64,000 bases of DNA from Segniliparus rotundus DSM 44985. Its GTDB lineage: Bacteria > Actinomycetota > Actinomycetes > Mycobacteriales > Mycobacteriaceae. Under the pieces are notes generated by a model. It was not told where the DNA came from. It ran no database searches and was given only the letters and a program-made list of their open reading frames with translations. The stretch's first letter is position 1. Every line of letters starts with the position of its first letter. Below, in pieces: positions 6,569-15,091 of the stretch. A program made the position numbers and the translations under genes. Where the stretch lies: the NCBI RefSeq assembly GCF_000092825.1, contig NC_014168.1, positions 2,409,946 through 2,473,945 of the forward strand, read 5' to 3'.

Positions 6569-9500
6569 TCAGTCCTTCCAAGGCGTGCCGGGCGGAACCG
6601 GCACTTGGTCGAATATAGCTCGCATTATCTGCCTCAGCCGCCGCTTCTCCTCCAAAGGTGTCGAAGGGAGCCGCTCGACCTCGTAGAGCCGGTGGGCCTG
6701 CTCAGCCGCGTCCAGGCTCGCCCGCGTGTGGACCTGCACCTCGAACTCCACGTCATCGGGGCCCTTGAAGGTCATGTTCCGGCCTTTGTACCCGTCGCGC
6801 GCCCACCCTGGCGGGGACTTCTGTAGCGCGTAGCCCCGGTCGGACAACGCGGTAGCGACGGCGTAGCCGCTCGACCAATACCCCTCGTCTGGCACAACTG
6901 CCGTGTAGCGCACGGAGTCCTTGATGCCCGCCTGCACCTTGGCGATCTTCTCGTGGTCGGAAGGGTCCACGAACTCCAGCTCGCCGTCGAGCTTGCGCGC
7001 CAAGGAGTGCTCTGTCTTCAACCGGGAATCGAACCGCTCCATGTGTCCGTCCACGGAGCTGACCGCTTCCACGACAGATTTTGAGATCGCTGGCTCCGCC
7101 ATGGCAGCTCGCTCGTAGATCGAGCGCGCGGCTTCTCTCGCTGTGTCGCTCGCCTCGTAGGACTCGTCGGGCGAGGGATGCGGGGGCTCGGTGTCCGGGG
7201 CGCTGTGCGCCCCCTGTTCGGATAGCGGCTCGGGGAGATGGTCGAGCCTGGCTGCGATCTTCCCGATGTTCTTCATCTCGACGCCGCGCTCGTCGAAATA
7301 CGCGCTGTGGGGGTCGCGATGCTTCGGGCCTGTGGGGTCGAAGCCTGTCGAATGGACCGTGCCGCCGAACTCGTCGTGATGCGGCATGAGCCCGTGCCCG
7401 ATCCCGAACCGGTCGAGGTGCAGCTTGCGCGCGAGGTCGACGACTCGGATCGGGTCGTCGGGGCGGGTCATGGTGTGCGCGCGCCCGTCGTCGAACGTGA
7501 GGCTTTGGCCTTTGAGCTTCACGCCGGTCACGTCGGAGACACGCAGGCCGGGGCTGCCGAGGTTGAGGACGCCGTCCGCGTTGAGCCCGTGCCCGCCTTT
7601 CGCGGCTTCGCCGACGAGCACGGTGCCGTAGGAGTGCCCTGCGACCATGAGCTTGTTGCCCTCGACCTCGTTGGTTCTTTGGAGCCGGTCGCAGTGATCC
7701 CGCAGCGCCTGCGCGCCCTCCCGCGCGTACCGCGACCTCGCGGCGCCGGGGACGAGGCTCTGCGGCGCGTGGTAGTTCTGGTAGTCGATCACAGAGATGT
7801 TGCCGTGGTCTAACTCATCCGCTATCGAGTGCCACATTCGTCGGCTGACTTCCATGTAGCCTGGCCGCTCCGCTCGCTCCCCGAGCCCGAACCAGTTCTT
7901 CAGGCCGCGTGGCTCAAGCCTCGGGTTGAGCTTCTCGTGGCCGGTGAAGGTGCCCGGCGCGAAGACGAGGGTGTGGGTGGCTTTGTCCGGGTCGCCGATG
8001 CTGGTGATGCTCCGCCCATCGTGCTCGAAGCCGAGGAGGAACCTCGGTGGCTGTTTAGGGCGCTGTTTGACGGATTCGAGGATGTCGTCGAGCGTGTGAA
8101 GGCGGTTCCGCTCGTCGCGTGTTAGGCCCTCGCCCTCCTGTTTGGCCCGCAGCTCGTCGCGGAGGGACTCCGCCGCCTGCCGGGCGTGGTAGTCCGCCTC
8201 GCGAACGGGTAGCTCCGCGTGCTCGCCGAACATCGGATGCTGCTTGAACAACTCGACGCGCTCCTGGGGGCTCGCGTAGTCCCACATGTCGCGGAGCGCT
8301 TGACGGTCGGCAGGAGTGTGCTCGTCGCCAGAGAACAACGGCTCGCCGCCCTCCAGCACATCCTGCAGTCGAAGAGCTGTCTCCGTGGCGTGCTCGCGCG
8401 GAGGCAGGTCGCCCCCGCGCTCTCCGACCACGGTGTCGGCGGCGGTCGACGGCGCGGGATCTAGAAGGCCCTCGCCGACGTGTCCGGCCAAGCCTGCAGG
8501 GCGCGCGGCATCCACGATATGCGCCTCGCTAAGCTTCGACACGGCGGCCTCGGGGAGCCCGCTCTCACGCCCGGCGAACGCCTTGGCTTCTCCCGCGCCG
8601 TGCTCAACGGCTAGCCTCGCCTCAGATTGCCCGGCTGTGGCTCTGAGCTGTTCGCCCGGTTTCGCGACAACGGGCTCAGTGGCTTTGACGGGCGGGAATT
8701 CGCGCATGCCAGCGGCTGCGCCCGTGTGCGGTTTATCACCAGCAGTGCTACTGAGGCTTGCGGCGGGCTGCTCCGGCGTTCGTTGGCTTGACGCGGCTGT
8801 GGGGCTTTCAACGCCGCTTGTGTTCGACCCAGGTTGGTCGCGGCCTGCCGGTTGGCGTTCCACGCTGGGGGGGCCGCTGCGTGAGGGCTCGCTGCTCGGG
8901 GCGGCTCGCTGCTGTTCGGGAGCGGGCTTCGCCTCTGGCGCGGTTTGCCTGGCCTCAGTGACTGGGACTGCTCGCTGTTCGTGTTGCGACTGCGCGTCGC
9001 GCGTTGGTGTGGCTGCGGGCTGGTGCCCATGCTCTTGTTGGCCTGTAGCTGGCTCGTGTCCGCCTGTGGTCGCGGCGAGTTCCGGCTTCGGCTCGGCATG
9101 GCTCGCGCCGTCATGCTCCAGCTGCTTCCCGTTCACAGCTGCCTCACCGAGCGGCTTCGGCGGACTGCCCTCGATACCGCCGCTGCCAGGGGTATCGATG
9201 TGGGGTCGGCCTCGGAATCCCGCCGCCGCGCCCATCCCCGCGCCGAGCCCGACGCCGCTGGCCCAGGTGTGCATGTCGGAGAGGTCGCCGCCTTGTGCTG
9301 CTGCCCCGGCCCCCGCTCCGGCCACGCCGCCAGCGAGGCCGGAGATCGCTCCGGCCGCGATCTTCCCGCTCGTGGTCCCGGCGTGCTCTCCTAGCGCTGC
9401 GGCGATCCCGTGGCCCGCTCCGCGCCCAGCGAGTCCGCCAACACTGCCGCCCGCGAAGCCCCCTGCGAACGTTTTTCCGGCCTGCCCGAGGTCCACGCCG

Positions 9501-10117
9501 TGGCGGTGCCCCTCTGCTGTCTGCTGCAGTTGGATGCCGAGGTCGAGGCCAGCGCCGATGCCACCGGCGATCATGCCTTCTTTGAAGCCGATCTTCAAGC
9601 CTTGGAGCATGAGCTTGCCGAGCGCTTTCATCCCGGCCTTGGTGACGAGTTCGCGGAAGAACCCCATGATCGCGGCGCGGGTGATCGCTATCGACCCGGC
9701 CGCGGCGATGCTGGACGTCCCGAGCGAGCACCACTCCAACGCGAGTTCCGCGCCAAGCTGGACCGCGAGCGCGATGAGCGACCCGATGATCATCTCTTTG
9801 GTGTATTCGACGTTGGTGGCGAAGTCGCCGGTCGCTGCGGCGAGCTTGCCCTGGAAATCGCCCTGTTGACGGGCCGCGTCGATCAGGTTTCTCAGGCTCT
9901 CGGCTATCGCGTCGTGCGCTTTTCCCGAGATCGCGTCGGCGAGCGCGTCGAGCTCGCGCTCTAGCTCTTGGACGAACGCCTCTGCTGCTTCCTGGTCCTG
10001 GCTGTGGTAGCCCGCGACCCGGCGCGCGGCTTCCTCGTCGGCCTCCGGCCACGGCGCGCCGCCGAGGAAGGTGAGCACCCACTGCACCCACCCTGGGATC
10101 TGCCGCCCGCCAGCCAT
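6569..10117 (-). CDS. T7SS polymorphic toxin: CpnT-like N-terminus, DUF1023 hydrolase, RelA/SpoT-like C-terminus
   Basis: The 1182-residue protein has four parts. Residues 1-300 are a helical, Ala/Gly-rich region beginning PGWVQWVLTFLGG, like the WXG100-type N-terminus of CpnT, with a YxxxD motif (Y37-D41) and hydrophobic Gly-rich repeats. Residues about 310-540 are a Pro/Ser/Gln-rich disordered linker. Residues about 690-960 form an alpha/beta-hydrolase of the DUF1023 type with nucleophile elbow GHSYG (Ser829). Residues about 1007-1150 match RelA/SpoT nucleotidyltransferases: KDSVRYT (Asp1067) and FEVQVHT (Glu1126) correspond to the conserved metal-binding Asp and catalytic Glu of (p)ppGpp synthetases, followed by AHRLYE. 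By analogy with Tas1 and ToxSAS enzymes, the payload would pyrophosphorylate nucleotides or tRNA. The gene follows a WXG100-like partner and precedes a candidate immunity gene. Target and secretion are inferred. Confidence 0.8.
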   Translation of the reverse strand: MAGGRQIPGWVQWVLTFLGGAPWPEADEEAARRVAGYHSQDQEAAEAFVQELERELDALADAISGKAHDAIAESLRNLIDAARQQGDFQGKLAAATGDFATNVEYTKEMIIGSLIALAVQLGAELALEWCSLGTSSIAAAGSIAITRAAIMGFFRELVTKAGMKALGKLMLQGLKIGFKEGMIAGGIGAGLDLGIQLQQTAEGHRHGVDLGQAGKTFAGGFAGGSVGGLAGRGAGHGIAAALGEHAGTTSGKIAAGAISGLAGGVAGAGAGAAAQGGDLSDMHTWASGVGLGAGMGAAAGFRGRPHIDTPGSGGIEGSPPKPLGEAAVNGKQLEHDGASHAEPKPELAATTGGHEPATGQQEHGHQPAATPTRDAQSQHEQRAVPVTEARQTAPEAKPAPEQQRAAPSSEPSRSGPPSVERQPAGRDQPGSNTSGVESPTAASSQRTPEQPAASLSSTAGDKPHTGAAAGMREFPPVKATEPVVAKPGEQLRATAGQSEARLAVEHGAGEAKAFAGRESGLPEAAVSKLSEAHIVDAARPAGLAGHVGEGLLDPAPSTAADTVVGERGGDLPPREHATETALRLQDVLEGGEPLFSGDEHTPADRQALRDMWDYASPQERVELFKQHPMFGEHAELPVREADYHARQAAESLRDELRAKQEGEGLTRDERNRLHTLDDILESVKQRPKQPPRFLLGFEHDGRSITSIGDPDKATHTLVFAPGTFTGHEKLNPRLEPRGLKNWFGLGERAERPGYMEVSRRMWHSIADELDHGNISVIDYQNYHAPQSLVPGAARSRYAREGAQALRDHCDRLQRTNEVEGNKLMVAGHSYGTVLVGEAAKGGHGLNADGVLNLGSPGLRVSDVTGVKLKGQSLTFDDGRAHTMTRPDDPIRVVDLARKLHLDRFGIGHGLMPHHDEFGGTVHSTGFDPTGPKHRDPHSAYFDERGVEMKNIGKIAARLDHLPEPLSEQGAHSAPDTEPPHPSPDESYEASDTAREAARSIYERAAMAEPAISKSVVEAVSSVDGHMERFDSRLKTEHSLARKLDGELEFVDPSDHEKIAKVQAGIKDSVRYTAVVPDEGYWSSGYAVATALSDRGYALQKSPPGWARDGYKGRNMTFKGPDDVEFEVQVHTRASLDAAEQAHRLYEVERLPSTPLEEKRRLRQIMRAIFDQVPVPPGTPWKD

Positions 10118-10140
10118 AGCCTGTTACCTGGTTCTTCCGC

Positions 10141-10467
10141 TCACGCCTGCGCGGTGAGGCCCTGCTGGTTCGCGCGCTCCTGCTCCTCTAGCAGACGCGC
10201 GCTGTCGGCGAGGTCCGCGCCGAACGTCTTGCCCGCCTCCGCGATCTGCGGGCCGGACTCGTCGCCGCTCACGAGCCCGGTCTTGTAACCGTCGGCGCCG
10301 TTGGCGAACTGCTCGCCCTCCTCGCCGTGCCCCCACCACTCGCCCTCGCCGTCGCGGGCGCGCTTCGCGCCATCGTGCCCGGCCTGGTACTCCCCGGCGC
10401 GGCCCTTCACCCGCTCCGCTATCGCCTGAATCTTGCCGAAATCCGCTTCCAGATCGCCCATCGCCAC
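10141..10467 (-). CDS. WXG100-like (ESAT-6 family) secretion partner, 108 aa
   Basis: Two predicted helices flank a Trp-Gly turn (GEWWGHGEEGEQF), in the place of the WXG motif of ESX substrates. Size (about 100 residues) and high Ala/Glu content also fit. Such proteins usually form helical bundles with toxin N-termini and guide export through the T7SS. The gene starts at GTG 10467 with AGGAG four bases upstream (ATG 10461 is the alternative). It ends 23 bases before the toxin start, which supports a role as its chaperone or co-secreted partner. Confidence 0.7.
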   Translation of the reverse strand: MAMGDLEADFGKIQAIAERVKGRAGEYQAGHDGAKRARDGEGEWWGHGEEGEQFANGADGYKTGLVSGDESGPQIAEAGKTFGADLADSARLLEEQERANQQGLTAQA

Positions 10468-10492
10468 TCTGCTCCTATCCGTCGTCGTTGGT

Positions 10493-10990
10493 CTACTTGT
10501 TCCGGCGCAGCCAGCCTGCGGAGTCTTCCGGCTCCTCGGGCGCCGCCTCCGCCTCGCCCGGCCGCGGCGTGGCCGGTGGGACTTGGCCCTCGCGGACCTG
10601 CTGGAGGAACTTCTCCGCCTCGTCCGCAGCGCCCGGGTCGACCATCCGCAGATAGTCCACCGGCTGGCGCCCGCCCTCCAGGGGCCCGGCGATCTCGTCC
10701 TTGATCGCCTGCTGCTGGGCGCGCAGCACCCCCACCGCAGAGTCGACCGCCTCCTTGACGTCCCTCTCCAGCACGCGGCGTTGCTGCTCGGGCATCTTCG
10801 GATCGACCACCCGAGCCTCCTTCACCGTCCCGTTCGCGTTCAGCACCACGACCACGTTCCCGTCGCGCGAGGTGCCCCGACCCGTGGTCTGCACAATCTT
10901 CTTGACCGCGTCGCCCATCCCTTCGAGCATGGCGGCGATCCCCGGCTCCCACGAGTCGTTCTCCTGCCGCTTGCCGCCCGGATCGGTCAT
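10493..10990 (-). CDS. YbaB/EbfC-like protein, 165 aa
   Basis: The N-terminal 100 residues follow the YbaB/EbfC pattern: a helix ending in an alternating strand (GNVVVVLNANGTVKEARV), then a helix with VLERDVKEAVDSAV. The C-terminal tail is disordered and Pro/Glu-rich. YbaB-like proteins are nucleoid-associated, but diverged members occur in ESX loci (EspL-like), where they may act as accessory factors. The ATG overlaps the TGA of the upstream 417-aa gene (ATGA), so the two are translationally coupled. A DNA-binding role is not evident from basic residues, so a secretion-associated role is favoured. Confidence 0.65.
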   Translation of the reverse strand: MTDPGGKRQENDSWEPGIAAMLEGMGDAVKKIVQTTGRGTSRDGNVVVVLNANGTVKEARVVDPKMPEQQRRVLERDVKEAVDSAVGVLRAQQQAIKDEIAGPLEGGRQPVDYLRMVDPGAADEAEKFLQQVREGQVPPATPRPGEAEAAPEEPEDSAGWLRRNK

Positions 10991-12240
10991 GCCCTCGCCG
11001 CCCCGGACTGCTCGGAGTCGGCGAGTTCGAGCGACTGCTGCTCCCGCTGCTCGACCTCTTGCGCGCTCAGCTCGCCGATCACCGCGTCGACCGCCTGGTC
11101 CGCAGGGTTGTCAGAGAGCAACGCCTGGTCTTTCAAATAGTCGGGGACACGCCTCTCCCTCCCGCCCGCGCCTTGCTGCCCGTGCGGCATCCCGCCCATC
11201 GGCATCGACCCCATCCCGCCGCCATCGCCCGCAGCGGGGCGCTGGACCTGCTGCGCGGGAGAGGACGGCTGTGAGGCGGGTTGCGACTGTTGCGTGGGCC
11301 CGCCGTGCCCAGTCGCGGCCGAGAGCGGGCGCACGGACTCCGCGACGCCCCCACCGCCTGAGCCGAGCCCGCCGACCGGGGCCGCGAACCCAGCCGTGGA
11401 GCCCGGCAGGCCGGTCTCCGCGTCGCTCACGTCCAGCGCCTCGCCCGCCCCCGCGCCAAGCCCGTCGCCTTTGGTTTTGAGCGCGTCCGCGAGCCCCGAG
11501 GCGAGCTGGGAGGGGTCCATGCCCTTCCCAGCCTGGCCCGCGCTCTGCGCGGCCTGCCCGGCGGCCTGCCCTGCTTGTCCGAGCGCGTCAGTGAGACCTT
11601 TCGCCGCTTGGGACGGGTCCGCCCCGGTCGCGGGCGCTGCGGCCTCGTGTCCCGCGCTCGGGGCGTGCTGCGACTCCCGTTTCGCCTGATCGGCGAGGGC
11701 TTGGAGCGCCTCCGGTGATGGCGCGCCGCCCGATGGCGAGGAGGCCCCCTCACGGGTCACACCGGACGAGGCGTTCGGGTCTCCGGGGCTCTGAGGCTGC
11801 TGGAGCTCGCCGAACGGCGTGGGGTCTGTGTCGTAGAGGGCGTTGAGCTGTTCGCCGATGGCTCGCGCGGCGAGGCGCGCGGCGCCGGGGTTGGGCGGGC
11901 TGGTGTTGACCAGCTCACCGGTCGCCTTCACCGCGCTCGCCGCCTGGTCCGCGAACGGGCGCAGTTTCGCCCCGGCGTTCTTCATGGCGTCCGCGTTCGC
12001 GTACGCGCACCAGGCGATCTTCCACAAGGCTTCGAGGAACATCTCACGGAACTGTCCGTCGAAGTCGTTGTGGTCGACGGCGGAGCACGCTTTGACGGCG
12101 TCGCCGAACGCCTCTTCGAGCTTGCCGCCGTGCCCGGCCATCGCGTCCGCGATGTTCGCTATGGCGAGCGGGTTGATCGATTTGACCACCCCCTGGAGCG
12201 TGTCGAACCGCTGGCTCGTGTAGTCCTCGCGCCTGCCCAT
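10987..12240 (-). CDS. T7SS secretion-associated protein with helical N-terminus and low-complexity C-terminus, 417 aa
   Basis: Residues 1-140 are predicted helical with hydrophobic heptads (INPLAIANIADAMAGHGG, LEALWKIAWCAYANADAM), in the style of ESX Esp/PPE N-termini. Residues about 145-370 are Pro/Ser/Gln/Gly-rich, with AGQAAGQAAQSAGQAG repeats and an MGSMPMGGMPHG stretch. That stretch leads to a short conserved-looking tail (RRVPDYLKDQ), a layout seen in mycobacterial ESX-associated proteins. No catalytic motif is present. It sits upstream of the YbaB-like gene with an ATGA overlap. The likely role is as a secreted scaffold or accessory for the toxin module. Confidence 0.6.
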   Translation of the reverse strand: MGRREDYTSQRFDTLQGVVKSINPLAIANIADAMAGHGGKLEEAFGDAVKACSAVDHNDFDGQFREMFLEALWKIAWCAYANADAMKNAGAKLRPFADQAASAVKATGELVNTSPPNPGAARLAARAIGEQLNALYDTDPTPFGELQQPQSPGDPNASSGVTREGASSPSGGAPSPEALQALADQAKRESQHAPSAGHEAAAPATGADPSQAAKGLTDALGQAGQAAGQAAQSAGQAGKGMDPSQLASGLADALKTKGDGLGAGAGEALDVSDAETGLPGSTAGFAAPVGGLGSGGGGVAESVRPLSAATGHGGPTQQSQPASQPSSPAQQVQRPAAGDGGGMGSMPMGGMPHGQQGAGGRERRVPDYLKDQALLSDNPADQAVDAVIGELSAQEVEQREQQSLELADSEQSGAARA

Positions 12241-12249
12241 CGCGACCCC

Positions 12250-12753
12250 CTACTTCTTGATCCCGCACGCGGGGTTCACGTCGTTCGCCGCGCCGCTCAT
12301 TGCGTCCGCGTGCTCGTCGAACTCCGAGTTCGAGCCATGCCGCTCCAGGACGTCGGCGAAGCTGCGGACGATCTTCACGTAGGAACGCAGGTTCTCCGCG
12401 AGGCTGTCGGCGAGCTGCGGCGTGATCGCGGCCTCGATCTTCGCCGCGCCGTCGCGGAACTCCTTGGCGAGGGCGTCCGCCTTCGGAGCGGCCTGGGGGT
12501 CCGAAAGCGGGACGCTCTCGGGCACCTCCTTGGTGAACTGCTTCTCTGCCTTCGCAATCTCGTGGGCGGTCTTGTCGAACACTTCGCACACCGCGCTCGC
12601 GGCCTCCATCGCGGACTCGCGCCCGGACTTCGCCGACGATGCGGGCGCAGCAGGGCTCGATGTGGTCGCGGCCTGTTGCGGCGCGGCTGCGCGGGAGCAT
12701 CCGGCTGCCGCGAGCGGTACGACGAGGAGCGCGAGGGCGCGGCGTGCGTTCAC
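12250..12753 (-). CDS. Predicted lipoprotein, 167 aa
   Basis: A basic start (MNARR) and hydrophobic core end in a lipobox, LAAAGC, placing the lipidated Cys at residue 19. A Ser/Ala/Pro spacer follows, then a mostly helical domain with two Cys residues (VCEVFDK and NPACGIKK) that could form a disulfide outside the membrane. It starts at GTG 12753, overlapping the stop of the upstream gene (GTGA). Within a toxin operon, a surface lipoprotein could be an immunity or surface-assembly factor, but no family is recognised. Confidence 0.65.
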   Translation of the reverse strand: MNARRALALLVVPLAAAGCSRAAAPQQAATTSSPAAPASSAKSGRESAMEAASAVCEVFDKTAHEIAKAEKQFTKEVPESVPLSDPQAAPKADALAKEFRDGAAKIEAAITPQLADSLAENLRSYVKIVRSFADVLERHGSNSEFDEHADAMSGAANDVNPACGIKK

Positions 12754-13115
12754 GGCTTGTACTCCTCGTAGGCGTGGATGATCGAGGCGACGTTGTCGTA
12801 GTCCTGCTCAGTCAGGTCGCGGAAGCCTTTGTGCGCGATGTCTTTGAGCGCGTCCACCGCCGAGGCGAGCCCTCCCAAGGTCATCACCCAGCTTTGCGGG
12901 GAGTTCTCCAGCATATTTTTGATCGCGCCGTCCACAGCGCGCCCGTCCGAGCTCGACCCGCACGCAGGGGTCGAGGACCACTCCACGAGCGTGTTCGCGC
13001 CCTGCGCGAGGCCGTCCACCGCGACCGACAACGCGTCGAGCGCTCCGGTGATCGCCGAGACCCCGTGGTCGGTTACCTTCACCACCCCTGTTGCGGTCTG
13101 ACTGTCGCCGCCCAT
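12750..13115 (-). CDS. Small helical T7SS-associated protein, 121 aa
   Basis: The protein is Ala/Gly/Val-rich and helical (VSAITGALDALSVAVDGLAQGA), like small ESX substrates of the WXG100/EspC kind, but lacks a clear WXG turn. A single Cys (TPAC) and an acidic-aromatic tail (IIHAYEEYKP) are visible. The ATG at 13115 follows a modest purine-rich site. The stop overlaps the lipoprotein start (GTGA), so the two are probably coupled. Function is inferred only from size, composition and operon. Confidence 0.55.
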   Translation of the reverse strand: MGGDSQTATGVVKVTDHGVSAITGALDALSVAVDGLAQGANTLVEWSSTPACGSSSDGRAVDGAIKNMLENSPQSWVMTLGGLASAVDALKDIAHKGFRDLTEQDYDNVASIIHAYEEYKP

Positions 13116-13161
13116 GCCGTTCTCCTTCCCGCCGCAGTGCGCGGCTTGCCACTAGTATTGT

Positions 13162-14280
13162 TCATCGCCGCGCGTCCTTCCACGCCAGGCGCTTGGCCCG
13201 CTCCACCAATCCTTGCACCAGGTCGAGATCTCCTCCGACCGCGAGCCGCTCGTAGCCCAAATCCGACAGCGCCATGCGCGCCTGCGCCTCGCTCCGCGCG
13301 CCCGCTGTGGCGCTCGCGATCAGCACGGAGACCCCCGCCACAAGCATCGAGAACGGCTCGAAGCACGCCTGGACCGCGCCCGCCCGTTCCTCGAGCCCCA
13401 GCTGGGCGACCGACTCCCGCCATTCGCCCAGCTCCCACGCGGCCTGACGCACCACGTCCCGAACACGCCCGGCCAGCTCCGCGCCGAACGGCTCCGAACG
13501 GCGCAGCACCCCCACCGCCTCCAACAAGGCCGGGCTGTCCTCGGCGTAGCTGTCCTCGACGCACGAGACCGCCAGCTCCTTCGCGACCGGCACCACAGCG
13601 GCAGGGGGCAACGCCCCCAAAAACGCCGACACCCCCGGATCGACTGCCTGCAAACGGCTCGCGCCGCCTGAGCCCCAGCCCGGGGCCGCGACAAGTGTGA
13701 CGGCCTCCCTGCGCAGCTCATCGGTGGGATTTCTGGCGTTGACCCATCGGATCGCCCCGGCCAGATCCTCCGAGACCTGCGCGCTAACCGCGACCGCCAC
13801 CAACGCCGCCTGGCCTCCCCGCTCCCCGACATGCCAACTCGCCCACGCCCAGGCGTCCGCCGCCGCCTCGGGCCACCCCGAGACCTCGGCAGGAGCGGCC
13901 CCCGAGCCCGCCGCGACCCCGTAGGGCACCACAACGCCCGGCGGCGCCCAGTTCAACCCCTCCTCGAAGAACGCCCGGTAGTACGCGTGCCCGCCCTCGT
14001 CTTTGAACACCGCGACAGCCGACCCGGTCGGCGGCAGCCCCCACACCGCCCTCGCCGCGTCCAAGCTCCCCGCCAAAGCCGAAGCGCGCGCGACCGCCTC
14101 GTCCAACAGCCCTTGGTCCGGGTCCGCCCCCGCGAGGAGATACCCGTCGCGGACCCCGGCTGCCCCTGTGCCACTGGCCCCGAGGAAATGCCCGGACGGG
14201 GCGACCCGGTTCGGATCAGCCGCCGACCAAGGCGTGTGGTCCGTGGACATCGGCGGCGGCGCGAGCGCGGCAGCGCCCAT
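13162..14280 (-). CDS. Hypothetical T7SS-operon protein, about 372 aa
   Basis: Start ATG 14280 gives 372 residues and avoids overlap with the upstream gene. An in-frame GTG at 14448 would add 56 Pro/Ser/Gln-rich residues but overlap the upstream gene by 89 bases. The N-terminal part has a flexible segment (GAAALAPPPMSTDHTPW). The remainder is Ala/Trp/Glu-rich, with helices and a strand core around VAVFKDEGGHAYYRAFFEEG and a Gly-rich turn (PGWGSGGAS). I do not recognise the family. It belongs to the unknown front half of the toxin operon, where secretion and assembly factors would be expected. Confidence 0.55.
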   Translation of the reverse strand: MGAAALAPPPMSTDHTPWSAADPNRVAPSGHFLGASGTGAAGVRDGYLLAGADPDQGLLDEAVARASALAGSLDAARAVWGLPPTGSAVAVFKDEGGHAYYRAFFEEGLNWAPPGVVVPYGVAAGSGAAPAEVSGWPEAAADAWAWASWHVGERGGQAALVAVAVSAQVSEDLAGAIRWVNARNPTDELRREAVTLVAAPGWGSGGASRLQAVDPGVSAFLGALPPAAVVPVAKELAVSCVEDSYAEDSPALLEAVGVLRRSEPFGAELAGRVRDVVRQAAWELGEWRESVAQLGLEERAGAVQACFEPFSMLVAGVSVLIASATAGARSEAQARMALSDLGYERLAVGGDLDLVQGLVERAKRLAWKDARR

Positions 14281-14359
14281 CGCGGTCGTCGTCGCGCCAG
14301 GGTCCAGCTGCGCTCCCGCGTGGTGGCGCTCGTCCGAACGGTCCTCTTGCGCCTGCCGC

Positions 14360-15091
14360 TCAGGCGAGGGGCGGCTCGCGGGCGTTTGCGTCCCACCAGC
14401 CTGCGCCCCTGTGGAGGTCTGCTTCGGATCTGTCGGGCGCGCCGTCACGATGCACGGGTGCGTCCTCTGCGGCCTTCGGTGCCTCTCCCATGACCCGGCT
14501 CTTGGCCTCGTGCTGCTCCGAGGCGGTCGCGACGCCTCCTCCGCGCCGGGAAGCCGCGTCGCTGTCGTCTTCGGAGTCGCCGCCGCTGTTGGACGCGATG
14601 GTCTTCGCGGAGTCGCGGAGCTGGTCTGCGAGTTCTTGGCAGGCTTTGCGGCCTTGGGCGATCTGGTCGGCGATCTCCGCGTCGACGAGGTTGCCGGGTT
14701 TGTTCTGCAGCTTGGCCCGGAACCGGATCGCGTCCACACGGGACTTCACAGTGCTGGCGACCTGGGCCATCTTGACTTTCGTGGTGCGGATGTCGTCGGC
14801 GAGCTTCTGCGCGTGCGCGCGGTCCTGCTCGGAGGCGTCGCTGTTGTCCTCGTAGTCTTTCGCCCGGCGCTCGAGCGCGTCGCGGGCGGCGTGCCCGCCG
14901 TCCCCGGTGAACACCTCGGCAAGCAGCCTCGCCTTGCCGTCGAGGGCTTGCGAGCAGCCGAGCTGGCAGTCGCGCACGTCGGCGAAGCGGTCGGCCCATG
15001 CCTGGACGAGGAGTTCGCTCAGCTCGACCCACAAGCCGTCGACGACCTGTGCTTCTATCTCCCCGGTCGGGCGCGGGTACCCGGCGCTCAC
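14360..15091 (-). CDS. Helical WXG100/Esp-like protein, 243 aa
   Basis: The first 170 residues are long amphipathic helices with many Ala, Asp, Lys and Arg (ALERRAKDYEDNSDASEQD, IADQIAQGRKACQELADQL), the pattern of ESX/WXG-superfamily proteins of larger size. An acidic Ser/Gly/Asp segment (GGDSEDDSDAAS) and a flexible tail follow. Two Cys residues (RDCQLGCS) lie close together in the first helix. Translation starts at GTG 15091, which overlaps the TGA of the upstream gene. It is probably a structural or chaperone component for toxin export, by composition and context. Confidence 0.55.
   Translation of the reverse strand: MSAGYPRPTGEIEAQVVDGLWVELSELLVQAWADRFADVRDCQLGCSQALDGKARLLAEVFTGDGGHAARDALERRAKDYEDNSDASEQDRAHAQKLADDIRTTKVKMAQVASTVKSRVDAIRFRAKLQNKPGNLVDAEIADQIAQGRKACQELADQLRDSAKTIASNSGGDSEDDSDAASRRGGGVATASEQHEAKSRVMGEAPKAAEDAPVHRDGAPDRSEADLHRGAGWWDANAREPPLA

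Noticed and set aside
8316-9869. Plus-strand open frame opposite the toxin N-terminal half
   Set aside because: It mirrors the Ala/Pro/Ser-rich linker of the toxin and has no recognisable features.
14281-14448. Longer start (GTG 14448) for the 372-aa operon protein
   Set aside because: It would overlap the upstream gene by 89 bases with no good ribosome-binding site. Kept only as an alternative.
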